Assembly: GCF_014805625.2 (NCBI RefSeq) | Contig: NW_023998455.1 | Span: 9,241,005 to 9,305,004, forward strand | DNA: 64,000 bases | Direction: 5' to 3' | From: Glossina fuscipes | Lineage: Eukaryota > Arthropoda > Insecta > Diptera > Glossinidae | Position numbers and translations under genes: made by a program | In this document: positions 52,112 through 62,594 of the stretch, piece by piece | How positions within the stretch are numbered: position 1 is the first letter of the stretch | Layout: the number at the start of each line of letters is the position of its first letter | The notes under the pieces: model-generated | What the model saw: only the letters and a program-made list of their open reading frames with translations | What the model was told of the DNA's origin: nothing | Databases searched by the model: none

Positions 52112-54559
52112 ATGGTTTTGAGTACTGAATGGTCTCAAGTAGAAGTAGTTGATTTGGTTAATGATGGTAATGGTTTGGGTTTTATTTTGGTTGGTGGACG
52201 AAGTACAGGAGTAGTTATAAAAGCATTGACTCCAGGTGGCGTGGCAGAGCGCGACGCACGTCTGCAGTGTGGCGATCATTTATTACAAATCGGTGAAGTG
52301 AACTTGCGTGGTTTTAGTTCCGAACAAGTAGCCACAGTTCTTCGTCAGACTGGGGCTCAGGTTCGATTGATTGTAGCGAGACCGGTGGAGCCAGCGGCTA
52401 CCGACTTACAAACATTAGCCAGTCAAGCACCAATTATTCCAACTAAGCTCCTTTCCGACCCAGAAGAACTGACACGATATATTTATCAGAAACCTATTTT
52501 GGCTACAAGCGCAAGTGCGAACAATGGTAGACAGGAAAGGTATTCTACTAATGACGTTGTACAGAGCAACTCCGTAGTCTCTTCTTATAGCAGACTATCA
52601 AGTATTCCTGACACAGAGTTAGCAGATTTACCATTGCCTCCAATACCGAAGGAATTATCTGATTCGATGGCTCACATATATTCCAAAGATTTAGATATTT
52701 TGCCATTTTCGATCGTGTCTCCACCTACATCAGAAACGCCAACCTTTCAATGGAAATCTGCTGACACGACGTTTCTATCATCGAGACTAGTTTTACCGAA
52801 GGACCATCATGAAACTGTGATAGCTAGCTCAAACTTAGCTGGCACAAAACCTATTGAATCCGATTGCTGGTCAATAGCATCTTCCGGTTACATAGATTCT
52901 CCCGAAACTGAGACTTACGAAGTAAAATTGCGTAAAAATGTATATGGACTTGGCATTACCGTGGCAGGGTATGTTTGCGAAGAAGAAGATGTGTCGGGAA
53001 TTTTTGTAAAAAGCATTATTGAAGGAAGCGCCGCTGAGATGAGCGGCCAAATACAAATTAATGATCGCATTGTTGCAGTCGATGGTAAAACGTTGGCCGG
53101 AGTAACAAATCATCAAGCTGTAGAGATATTGCGAAACACGGATATTGAAGTGAATTTGACGTTGGAACGCTTTCTTAGAGGGCGCAAATTCGAACATCTA
53201 CAGATTGCTTTGACCGAACTAAAAGCTTGCAACGACACCCAATCACAGATTTCTTTACCATTGTCTCCTTCAATTGCGACGTTATCGTGGTTGCCTCCAA
53301 AGTCTGATGCCGACTCTATTGCTACCGATACCGGTGCTAATATAATAGAATGTTGTGATATATCATCTCGTGATACCGTTGATTCTAATATGTCGCATAT
53401 GTTAGATCGTAGTAATCACAGCCTTACCGCTTCTGAAGCCGTGCTTATTAAGCCAACAGTGACCTATATTTCTTCGGAAGGCAGTGTAACGGTCAATGGG
53501 GATGTTGTTGACAAAACCTTACGACGGGAAGATTCTCAAAATTTTCAAATGATTACTTGTCAACAGAATGGTACATTAGAAACCACAATATCACCTGCTG
53601 AGAATATTTCAACAACAATATTATTACCAGTCCCGGTGCCAGTGGCTGAAATGACAGACAGGTCGGAGACGAAAGTGCAGTGTTCTAGCCCTAGTGTGGA
53701 ATCTCTGACAGTTGCTTGGAAAAGTGAGTTTCCTGAAAGTGAAATTATAGTAGTCGAAATAAATAAACTTTCAGGTCTAGGAATCAGCCTGGAGGGCACC
53801 GTGGACGTGGAGTGCGGAATTGAGAAAAGACCCCATCATTACATAAGGTCTATACTGGAAGACGGGCCAGTTGGACGTCAGGGTATTTTGAAGCCAGGCG
53901 ATGAGCTCCTTCAGGTGAATGAGTACAAATTGCAAGGTCTTAAGCATATAGAAGTCGTAAAAATACTTAAGGAGCTGCCATCTCATGTAAAATTAGTATG
54001 CGTACGTGGACCAACAGCCCCATCTCAACACATTATCAACACATCACAAAATGCAGAAGCATTCGAAACTCGAAGTCTGTTGCCGGGGGGCCATCAAAGT
54101 CTTCAAAATCTCCTAACGAAAGCACAATCGGAGAGCTCATTATACACATCCAGCACAGCTACTCTCACAGATCAACATCGATTCAAATCTCTTGAGAACG
54201 TCTCAGGATTGGCGTTATGGAGCACTGACATTACTTTTGTCGAAATTGAGAAAACTGAGCAGGGGTTCGGCTTCTCAATATTAGACTATCAGGATCCTTT
54301 AGACCCTGATGGCAGTGTCATTGTAATACGAGGTCTAATACATGGCGGTTCAGCAGAGGCTACAAATGAAATATTTCCTGGCGACAGGTTGGTTAGTGTA
54401 GGCGATCACACACTGCACGGACTCGACTTGAACGAAGCCGTAATTAGGTTAAAGAGCATGCCATTGGGGCTTACAAAGTTGGGCATATGTCGACCACTAT
54501 CAACATCTGATAGCAACGTAGCGTCACCAGAGAGAGACGTTGATTCACCTAGTACATAG
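52112..54559 (+). CDS. Patj-like scaffold protein with four PDZ domains, intronless
   Basis: Predicted cytoplasmic scaffold that binds C-terminal peptides of partner proteins. A single uninterrupted frame of 815 codons starts at the first ATG (52112) and ends with TAG. Four PDZ domains: about residues 7-93 (loop GLGFILVGG), 267-355 (GLGITVAG), 542-633 (GLGISLEGTVDVE) and 706-797 (GFGFSILDYQDPLDP). Each matches the corresponding PDZ of Drosophila Patj in order and in signature segments such as RPHHYIRSIL. Linkers are diverged and rich in S and T. Patj normally carries an N-terminal L27 domain that binds Stardust; none is visible here. A poly(A) signal lies at 54698-54703. No stops or frameshifts, so it looks functional. 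It may be a Patj paralogue or retrocopy, or Patj itself with an unseen 5' exon. Confidence 0.88.
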   Translation: MVLSTEWSQVEVVDLVNDGNGLGFILVGGRSTGVVIKALTPGGVAERDARLQCGDHLLQIGEVNLRGFSSEQVATVLRQTGAQVRLIVARPVEPAATDLQTLASQAPIIPTKLLSDPEELTRYIYQKPILATSASANNGRQERYSTNDVVQSNSVVSSYSRLSSIPDTELADLPLPPIPKELSDSMAHIYSKDLDILPFSIVSPPTSETPTFQWKSADTTFLSSRLVLPKDHHETVIASSNLAGTKPIESDCWSIASSGYIDSPETETYEVKLRKNVYGLGITVAGYVCEEEDVSGIFVKSIIEGSAAEMSGQIQINDRIVAVDGKTLAGVTNHQAVEILRNTDIEVNLTLERFLRGRKFEHLQIALTELKACNDTQSQISLPLSPSIATLSWLPPKSDADSIATDTGANIIECCDISSRDTVDSNMSHMLDRSNHSLTASEAVLIKPTVTYISSEGSVTVNGDVVDKTLRREDSQNFQMITCQQNGTLETTISPAENISTTILLPVPVPVAEMTDRSETKVQCSSPSVESLTVAWKSEFPESEIIVVEINKLSGLGISLEGTVDVECGIEKRPHHYIRSILEDGPVGRQGILKPGDELLQVNEYKLQGLKHIEVVKILKELPSHVKLVCVRGPTAPSQHIINTSQNAEAFETRSLLPGGHQSLQNLLTKAQSESSLYTSSTATLTDQHRFKSLENVSGLALWSTDITFVEIEKTEQGFGFSILDYQDPLDPDGSVIVIRGLIHGGSAEATNEIFPGDRLVSVGDHTLHGLDLNEAVIRLKSMPLGLTKLGICRPLSTSDSNVASPERDVDSPST

Positions 54560-54719
54560 TGCTTACATAGATTTTGTTGAATTTCTTCTGTAAGTATTAC
54601 AAAACGTCTCATGGTTTAACTTGTAACTCTTTTGTTATTAGCTATAAACGATCATTCAATTGTTAATAGCTACAAAAAATTATAGTCGATCCACTTAAAT
54701 AAAATATGTATTCAAAACT

Positions 54720-55629
54720 AAGAACTTTTTGTTTTTGATATTTAAAGTGCCTTAGAGGTAAGGCGATTAAGCGGAGTTTTCGGTATGCGAATCCGTTAAG
54801 CGAAAGTGTAGAAAGTGCTTTCCATCCACATGGCATATTAGAAACGTCTATTTATTCTCTGCGATAGACGTTTTCTTGCAAAATCTAATATATGATAGTG
54901 CAAAATACAAAAAAAAATAAAATTGTGCCAGAGTATCCATTCAAAGATAAGAAAATTCCACTGCACACGAGTGGATGATGACGTGATTTTTCCATTCAGA
55001 CGGCCCGTTGTCAATATCTCTTCTAGATGAATACGATAAAATAAGAAGATTGAAAAGACGTCGTAGACTCGATGATGGATCCATTAGCATAGATTAATTA
55101 GAGTATCTTTGCAGCTAATCTGACATTATTATATGTTGAAGATAGATTGTGATTGTATTAGCAAAAATAAAGACAAACTGCATTAACACGATACGACAAC
55201 GAAGTCCACGTCATATATTAGCGGGACAAACAATTTATTTAATTTTTTGCTCGATGCAAAGTCAAACAAAACCATGGTCTCGCTAGGAAATCGAACGTCA
55301 GACCCATGTTGCAATTTGTCATTCCTTTCTTCAAGACGTTTATTCCAGTCGACTTTTTAATGACGATAACGGGGCATGGTGTTCTCTCCTTCACAATTGT
55401 CGAACAATACATTATTGCCTCACGGCGGTGCCTTCTCAAGGCGTTTGGCTTTTTCTAATCTATTTGTCCAAGTAATCTTCTTGCTGAATACCTAAGTAAC
55501 CGCATATAGATTTAGGCTTTATGATCGGTCATTAGTAGTAAATGAATTTATATTGATTGTAATTTTTGACAAAATGTTGTATTTCGATTTACGTACATAT
55601 ATAAAATTTGAGATTTTTACTCATCAAAA
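54720..55629. other. Intergenic sequence downstream of the Patj-like gene
   Basis: No gene was recognised. A short hairpin (stem AAACGTCTA / TAGACGTTT) lies at about 54842-54873. A 66-codon minus-strand open frame at 55239-55439 has no recognisable features. Confidence 0.45.
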
Positions 55630-55784
55630 CTAATTCTCCTGATAGCTTTTTGTGCCATTATTGCCTTTAGCTGCTTTCTTACAAAAACTGTTTTGACTTG
55701 TCTCTCCAGCTTTCGCAGAGCATGAATTGCCACTGATGTTGTTATTATTGCTCTTGAGGGTTTTAGTGGGCTTTACGCAGGTCT
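55630..55784 (-). CDS. Candidate terminal exon of an unidentified minus-strand gene
   Basis: After a good acceptor (pyrimidine-rich tract, TTTTTAG) a phase-1 exon reads TCVKPTKTLKSNNNNISG and continues to a TAG at 55632-55630, 50 residues in all. It is polar, rich in N, K and S, with no domain recognised. Its acceptor phase is the same as that of the candidate exon at 57663-57521 and fits the donor phase of the exon ending at 61332. It could be an alternative last exon of one gene, or chance. Confidence 0.3.
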
Positions 55785-57520
55785 CTAAAAATGGACAAAA
55801 ACTAGTCAGAATGTGTTTGAGGGAAAATAAATATGTTTTTTGATACAATTAAAGAAAAGATTTAAAAAATTCTCACCAAGAAATTGTCATTTTCTTTATA
55901 TTTCAGCGTGAAGTAAAAATTAACCAAAGATATCCACCCACCACCATCAACACTAGTTGACGAAGATTAGTGAACATTTTCTCTTTGATGCTATTGGACC
56001 ATTATTTATGCTCGATGAAAGTGCGACTGGATTTTCGCATAACTTTGAAGTTTAACAATGCAAATTCTTCTATCTCCTGTCTATAAAAAAAACACTGAAG
56101 TGAAGATAGCCCGCCCACATAACCCACATTTATATGATTCGTGTCGTCGCTAAAAATGTGTTTGCTAAGTTACAATTTATTGCGAAATGAATAACAATAA
56201 AGCAAAATAAGTATTAAAATTAAATAATCTTAGCGAACGTGCGCATATAAAACGTACTAAATCGCTAATTGCGAACGCAAAACCAAAAATGCTTAGTTAT
56301 TGCTAGTAGTGCAAAAGTACGTCACAAATACTGAAAGAATGCAATGTTAAAATCGTGTTATAACCATTTTTACACTTTTGTCTTAAAGGACGCTAAAACC
56401 TATCAGAAAAGCCTAATTTCATTGCTCTGGTATGGGGCATCACCTAGAAATTCGCCAAAAATCGATTCGCTCCGTATACCCAAAACACTAAATCAGTTAT
56501 AAAAAATTTTTAAAAAATATGACGTGTAGTTTTAGCGAACGCAAAAATGTGGGCTAGCTACAGTGGGCTAACTTCACATCAGTAAAACGAGATCATCTGG
56601 CGAACTTTTTAAAAATATTCTTTCTTTATGCCATCATATTCAGAAATGAGAACATTGAACACGTATGTGATAAATCGTTTTCTACGCTTAAGATAGATAC
56701 ATGGTACTTCTTCCACCTGGTCTTCAATTTGATAATCCCTGTTATTAATTAAAAAGTCGTTATCTTTTGTTTTGTAACCGCTTATTGACATTGAAACGCG
56801 CCATGACATTTCGATTCAGTTTTTCGAGCTGTCCACGATTCGCGCATTTCTTGTTTCACAGAAAAGTCTTCCTGCTAGAAGGAGAAGCATCCAATAGTCC
56901 AATCATTCAGTAATGTCAACTGCATTAGAAGCAGCCGCGTCAGACTTGAACGCGTCCAAGTTTCACCAGATTGCAAGTATGCTGCGTAATTTCTAGTTTC
57001 TTTTCTACGAATTTGTTTCTGTTGATCGCAGCCTTCATAGCCAGGGACTATATCGCTGAAGAATTTCTACATTAGACACGGCGGTTTTTCTCTGGTAGCA
57101 AGCTTGTTTGCAGTACCTCTCTAGAGCCGATTATAAAATCGTTCAACATTTCCAAGCTACCAGATATAAATACCATATACAAGGCACACTTAGATATCAC
57201 ATGAGCATGCGATAAAATAACTGTGATAATAGCGGTTCTTAAAAGATGAGAGATTCTTAAATATTTGAAAATAAAGAAATATATTATTCTGTAATTCAAA
57301 AAAATTGTGAGGCAAGAATATTTCAATGTTTCATTCGGTTCGTTTTGAAAGTATGCCTGAAAAATATTAGGATTATTTGCTACCATCGGCTCAATGGACC
57401 GACGAAAAAGACAACCTCGAAATGCGTGACTAAAACATAAAGAAATTGTTTAATTAATTACCCGTAGATGTAGAAAATCGCGGACTTAAACGTATTTTTA
57501 AAAACAACTTCACTTTATTC

Positions 57521-57663
57521 TCAATGTTTTAAATTTGAAGGTAAACTTGGAGCTTCCTTAACAATTACTTGGTCATCATAACCATCGGGGCGATCAATGT
57601 CGTCGTCAGAATCCTCACACTCATCTATAGATGGCGGTTTAACGAAATACTTTGAAGGAGAAG
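57521..57663 (-). CDS. Candidate terminal exon, acidic C-terminal tail, unidentified minus-strand gene
   Basis: Acceptor TTTTTTTGTATAG precedes a phase-1 exon of 46 residues that begins SPSKYFVKPPSIDECEDSDD, an acidic, phosphosite-like stretch, and ends PSNLKH before a TGA. A minus-strand AATAAA follows two bases after the stop, which supports a genuine transcript end. Base composition and lack of stops look like real coding sequence. Upstream exons are uncertain; the exon at 61479-61332 ends in the matching phase. No protein family was recognised. Confidence 0.5.
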
Positions 57664-57664
57664 C

Positions 57665-59870
57665 TATACAAAAAAAATAGAGTAATAAATTTTCATATAA
57701 AAAAATAAAGTTTTTAACGCATCTTGAAATTTTTGATTAATTTTGCACACTTGGATTTGGTGAGGCTCTTAAAGCAATCCAACTTAATGTCCAGTAGAAA
57801 CCAGCTGATAATGCAAATGTTTACAGCTGAATCGCCCTCAATTTCTCATTTAATAGACGTGTCGCGAGAATTTCTACTACTTTAACAGAAGTGTAGCGGA
57901 GGTTTCTTTACTAAAGATGCGAACCTTATTCCTTTGAGTGTTCATAAAAATTAAGTCTTAACGTCACCATACACTCGGATCAGTAAAGTTTGTTTTTGCT
58001 GTACGGAAGTTCAAGTTGTGCTTAACCATTTCCAAAAAACCGCATCTAAATCAAGGCTTTCATCCCTGAGTTATTGTACAAAAAAAAAAAAAAAAAAAAT
58101 GGGCAAAGGTAAATTTATAACTGAAACAACAGCAAAGGGCAGCCGCGCAGCCACAAAATCGTATGTCAAAAACAAGCATTGCACCGGTCGAACAGGATCG
58201 AGCGAAAAGCAAATTGTACTTGTATTGTTGTTTTCTAGTGTTGTTGTTTGCAACGGAAATATTTCCACATTTTAATAGTTTCTATACTTCCCCTTACGTT
58301 GCTCTCCTAAGCAATTATCCAAATCTGTCGCTCACGCTGTCTGTAATATTGAATTAAATAGCTACGCGTTCGCATTTACTCGGAGATATAATAAAGCAAT
58401 GTATGAAAGTCAATATGTTTTCATGCTACGCGGATAGACAGACAGGTCTTTCGCACAATAACTAATCTTCTATGAAAGTATTTGAAGTATATGAAACAAT
58501 TATAGCGAAAAGAAGCGGCCTGATGCAATTATTGCTCTGACGTAAGATTTTTTGAATGTTTCGTTTGCTGTTTCTTTCTATTATAAAAATCCTCTTACCT
58601 TCTGTTGCTTCTTCCGGGAGGTGCAAAGATAGTTACGGACATACAAGTTTAAAAAGAAACTGAACCTATTTTTAGGAATTCATTTAGGCCGTGTTTGCAA
58701 AATTTCGTTAAAACTAAACTCGGTTCTTCTCCGCCCTACATCCACAGAAAGACTGCTCGAACTTTACCAATTTTTAAAAATAGTGTTGGTCGTTTTTGCT
58801 TTAATCGTGATAACTCCTGCGCAATTCTATGTCCTATATAAAGAATAAATGCAAAGGGGAATGGAAAGTACTTATATTGTTCTTACATATATATGGATGT
58901 ATCTTTTATTATTTATTACATAAAAAATATACTAAAGAGAATTTAGTAGGTTATCTAGTGAGAGCTATAAGGATTTGAGGACATTTTCCTGTTTTACCCA
59001 CTTTAATAAATAGTCATGTCTTCATCGCATGCCCGCTATATTGGACACTGAACAACAGATAACGGTAATCTAAGTCTTAAACAAATCTATCCGTTATTAG
59101 GTATTACACAGCTAGTCATAAGCCCGCTTTCTTATACCTAAAGCGACCAGCTTACCAGGGCTTAAATATTTTTCACGCCAATAGACTTAAATAGGAAACG
59201 GATGCGGTCGATAAACAATGAGTCAGTTATCGATACATATGTTGGAGGCCGGTTGGTTTATTAACAGAAAATGGTCAATAGAAAAAAAAAAGATGAAAAA
59301 TTGAATATAAAAATTAATTTATATGCTCCAAGAGAGTTAGCTTTGCAACATATGTATCGAAATTTTTGATATAATTGCTCAGTTTTCTAGAGTAGCTCCA
59401 ACTAATTAGAAATTAAATTAACCAAAGTCGGTTTTATCAATAATTTGTAATAAAACTGTTTAAGAGTAAGAATGTCTTTTTCAGAGTAAAATTCGTTTTG
59501 CTTTGGATACCGAAGAACACAAACAAACTGACTAAACATAGTAAACGGTGCTTTGTTATAACTCTCTGCAATGCACATAAGGCAGAGAGCCAGATCTAAA
59601 TAAGTGCAATGAAACAACTATGAAGCAAACTAAGTCTCCTACCTTTAAAGAAAAGAACTCGGATATATATGTATGGAGTACACTTACTGTTACTTGAGAT
59701 AAACAAAAAAATATTAAAAAAGTTATTTATGAAATTTATCTATAATGAAATTAGAATGATTATATCAACCTTTTCCTCTCCAGGACGCTGCAGGGCTGCT
59801 TATATATTTAGTGACCATAGGTTTGTGATGGCCGCTTTCCTAACTTTAAGGTGGAATGAGACTTGAGTTT
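57665..59870. other. Probable intronic or intergenic sequence
   Basis: Contains an A-run of about 20 at 58079-58099 and a 15-base inverted repeat at 59230-59244 and 59346-59360. No exon was recognised on either strand. Confidence 0.4.
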
Positions 59871-59875
59871 GAAAT

Positions 59876-60029
59876 TTAAATTGTCCTTGTTAATAATAGT
59901 TCTTCACTCATTTCCTTCAGCTTAGCTTTAAGAATTTCTAATTCACTTAAGTGGAGTGCTTTATAGTTCTTTGATTGATGAACAACAGCTGTTTGACATT
60001 GATAAATATTTGTAGTTTGAGCAGAAAAC
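59876..60029 (-). CDS. Candidate terminal exon encoding a coiled-coil tail, unidentified
   Basis: A minus-strand open stretch after a possible CAG acceptor reads FSAQTTNIYQ..., then a helical, heptad-like segment (SELEILKAKLKEMSEELL), and ends LTRTI before a TAA at 59878-59876. The frame stays open upstream to about 60063 without an ATG, so an upstream exon is required. The phase (2) does not fit the exon at 61479-61332, so it may belong to a separate small gene. No family was recognised. Confidence 0.4.
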
Positions 60030-60581
60030 CTGTCCAATTTAACGGAATCCGTTGGTCTTTGACGGGATTAATGCCTCTTTAAAAGATTTAAATGCAACTT
60101 TATCTCAACCAGACTATGAGCACATGAACAATTTTGTTTTTTTTTTTTCGCTTGATCACAAAGATGTTACACGTTGACATAGTTGCCATATTTTGAAGGC
60201 AACACCATTCTCCACATATGGTATATTTCACGTTTAAAGAAAAGAAAAACAGCTAACGACTTTTTAAATAAAACAAGCTTACAGCGAAAAAATGCAAATG
60301 AACTTCTTTTAAAAAAGTACTAAAGAAAAAGAAACAAATAAAAATTAAAAGTTGTAGATAAAGACAACACCTCTCTTGAAAAAACACTTGAAAGTTACCA
60401 TACGTACCAATAAACAATTGCAAAAGGAAATTCTAAATTTCTCTTGACAAAACACTTAAAAATTCAATAGATACTAGTTCTAAAAAAACGTGACTACATA
60501 TGCATATTTGTTTGTTACAACATTGACAAGAAAGAAGAAGAGAAAAGGGATCACTTGAAATTGAGCAACATAGTAATGTAT

Positions 60582-60591
60582 AATTAAAGTA
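60582..60591. repeat. Left target-site duplication of the SINE
   Basis: AATTAAAGTA, repeated exactly at 60780-60789 on the other side of the element. Confidence 0.8.
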
Positions 60592-60749
60592 GTATCCGCC
60601 TGAGTAGCCGAAGGGGAGGAATCTCGACTAGCAAGTCAATGGTCGTGGGTTCGAATCTCAAGTGCGGTAGAGTTTTTAATAAAAAAGCCGATAGTCTTAG
60701 ATGCTAGTGCTTTTAAGAGTTTAGTCTTAGAATTTATTTCTCTGGCGAA

Positions 60750-60779
<30 letters not shown>
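60592..60779 (+). mobile_element. tRNA-derived SINE, well-preserved copy with target-site duplication
   Basis: About 188 bases. The head is tRNA-like, with an A-box-like TAGCCGAAGGGG and a B box GGTTCGAATCT spaced as in a tRNA gene; these form an internal RNA polymerase III promoter in this class. A non-tRNA body follows (GCGGTAGAG, AAAAGCCGATAG, TTTTAAGAGTTTAG). The tail is a run of about ten AAT trinucleotides. It is flanked by an exact 10-base direct repeat, the mark of LINE-assisted insertion. It encodes no protein. A diverged relative lies at 33402-33590. I cannot tell whether the family has been named. Confidence 0.85.
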
Positions 60780-60782
<3 letters not shown>

Positions 60783-60789
60783 TAAAGTA
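60780..60789. repeat. Right target-site duplication of the SINE
   Basis: Exact copy of 60582-60591, directly after the AAT tail; the first base could also be counted as tail. Confidence 0.8.
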
Positions 60790-61331
60790 CGGGTACAGAG
60801 AGCAAGGGGATTGTTAAAAACAAACGTAAGTTCTTTTGCACAATGCAATATTCAAATGAAGGTACATAAATAAAAAAATTATGATAAATGAGGCGTGTGA
60901 AAAGCGGCTGCAAATTAAAAAATTTGCAATGAAACAAGAACAGCAATAGAAGAAAGATTTGCTGTATGTTCGATCCTGTTCGCCTGGCGTGCCTGGTCCA
61001 ATGCTCACTTTTAATATGCGAAATTTTGACTGTGTGGCCGCCATCTTTTGTGTAGCTGTATGAGCTATAATAATTTGGGCTATTTTTTATAAACTCATTG
61101 GTCTAGATGCGGTTTTTTAGAAACTTTTAAGGCCCGACTTCCAATGAAAAACTGCTGTCATCTCAAAAAGTGCAATTGAATCACAAAAGTGAGATGAAAT
61201 GGAGAAAAAGTGGATACTATATCTTTTTCTTTGGCTTCTCTGAGCGCCTACTGATCTTCTCTGAAACGTTGGTCGTCGACGGATTTTCGGACATTGGAAA
61301 GAGTACTTTTTTGAAAGTTCCAAATGCTTAC

Positions 61332-61479
61332 TTAATCCACTTCCTTCAATTTCAGCATAATAAAGGTCTCTTTGACCCGACCCTTCACGGGCGATCAGTT
61401 CGGATTCCGGTTTCACTCGTAGAACTTTCCAAATGCACTGATCGATTTTCGTTTTAAACCGACCTGCTTGTTCAAGCAC
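61332..61479 (-). CDS. Candidate internal exon of an unidentified minus-strand gene
   Basis: Bounded by an AAATAG acceptor and an A|GTAAGC donor; open throughout for 49 codons plus one base. It includes KIDQCIWKVLRVKPESELIA and REGSGQRDLYYAEIEGSG. The mix of charged and hydrophobic residues looks like protein, but no domain was recognised. It ends in phase 1, which fits the candidate terminal exons at 57663-57521 and 55784-55630. The opposite strand is also open here, so the coding direction is not certain. Confidence 0.35.
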
Positions 61480-62579
61480 CTATTTCGATAGACGCAAACA
61501 AACACAAAAGGGTTTTACTAAAAATGCAAATTTTCAAAACACATGGAAGTAAAATCGTCTGCTTGGCTGAAGATCTCTGTGGACACTCTAAAGAACCAAA
61601 ATTTTCTTATTAGATAAAGACACGTTTCTCTCAGATCAGGAACATTCCTCACTTTAAACTTGTAATGTTTGTTTGTGTATTTACATTACAACACATCTGT
61701 CCTTGTTTCAAGTTGCAGTTTTCGATAAAAGTGAAACCGAAACGTAATTTTCTGTATTATCTCAAGTACGATTAATCCCGTTGCTAAGTAATCGAATAAA
61801 CATTTACACTAATAAGTAAACAGAAATAGTCAGCACGAAAACGCAAAATCTATGTTTACGGGCTTTCAGTATTTTGAAGATAAGTTACAATAAACTCTGT
61901 TCGTATGGGGCGATAGTTTTGATGGTTTTGTAAATATAAAGTGAATATTATTGCGCTCTCATAAAACTACATTAATGTTTTTTCCCCCAATCACAGTTCT
62001 ATGTTCAGTTATGATGGAACGTACCTGCAGTACTCGTACTTTTAATCCGACTGCATTTTTCCCCTCACCCTTTTAAAGCAAATGTAATTCGGACCTATGT
62101 ATGTATATTGTACAAATCATGATTTGTACGAAATGCAGCACAAAATTATGGATCTCAAATGAGTTCAATTCAAACTTTAGACTCTCTTTTTCTTCCATTT
62201 TTAGTAATTGCTTAATATCAATTAGTGGAATCATTATGCTGGCTGACTGAATTTAAATTTAATTCATAAGGTAGAGGTTTAGGCAAGTCGGCTATGATGG
62301 TGCATTCTGACTTATTTAAGGTCGCCATTCATTGTATTTGCAATAAAGGAAGCTAGTTAATGAAAGTAAATTAACGAATTTAGTGCCACCATATAGACTT
62401 TGTAATAAAATGCGGTGCCGCTAGCTAGCTAGGAGATCGCGGTTGTTTGTTTGTAATTTGTTGCAATGGGGAGCATTTTGCTTTCGGTAATGACGCGGCG
62501 TGGACGTTCTTGCAATAAAATAAATTTTTAAGCATTTTTTCTTTCATACCTGTGGTAAAATATTTTTTCCGGCACTTTG
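61480..62579. other. Upstream region of the SDR gene
   Basis: Presumed promoter and 5' UTR of the CG7675-like gene. A perfect 20-base palindrome lies at 62110-62129. No TATA box or initiator was assigned. Confidence 0.45.
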
Positions 62580-62594
62580 ATGCAAGGACTTGAA

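Noticed and set aside
52871..53986. Minus-strand ORFs inside the Patj-like gene
   Set aside because: Antisense shadows of the PDZ reading frame.
58018..58357. Overlapping ORFs around a poly(A) run
   Set aside because: The A20 run supplies a lysine stretch and the remainder lacks any domain.
60600..60670. Possible functional tRNA gene
   Set aside because: A and B boxes are present, but no acceptor stem closes and the sequence continues into a repeated SINE body with an AAT tail.
61170..61457. 95-codon plus-strand ORF
   Set aside because: Overlaps the minus-strand candidate exon with better splice signals; product has no recognisable features, although the strand is not fully settled.
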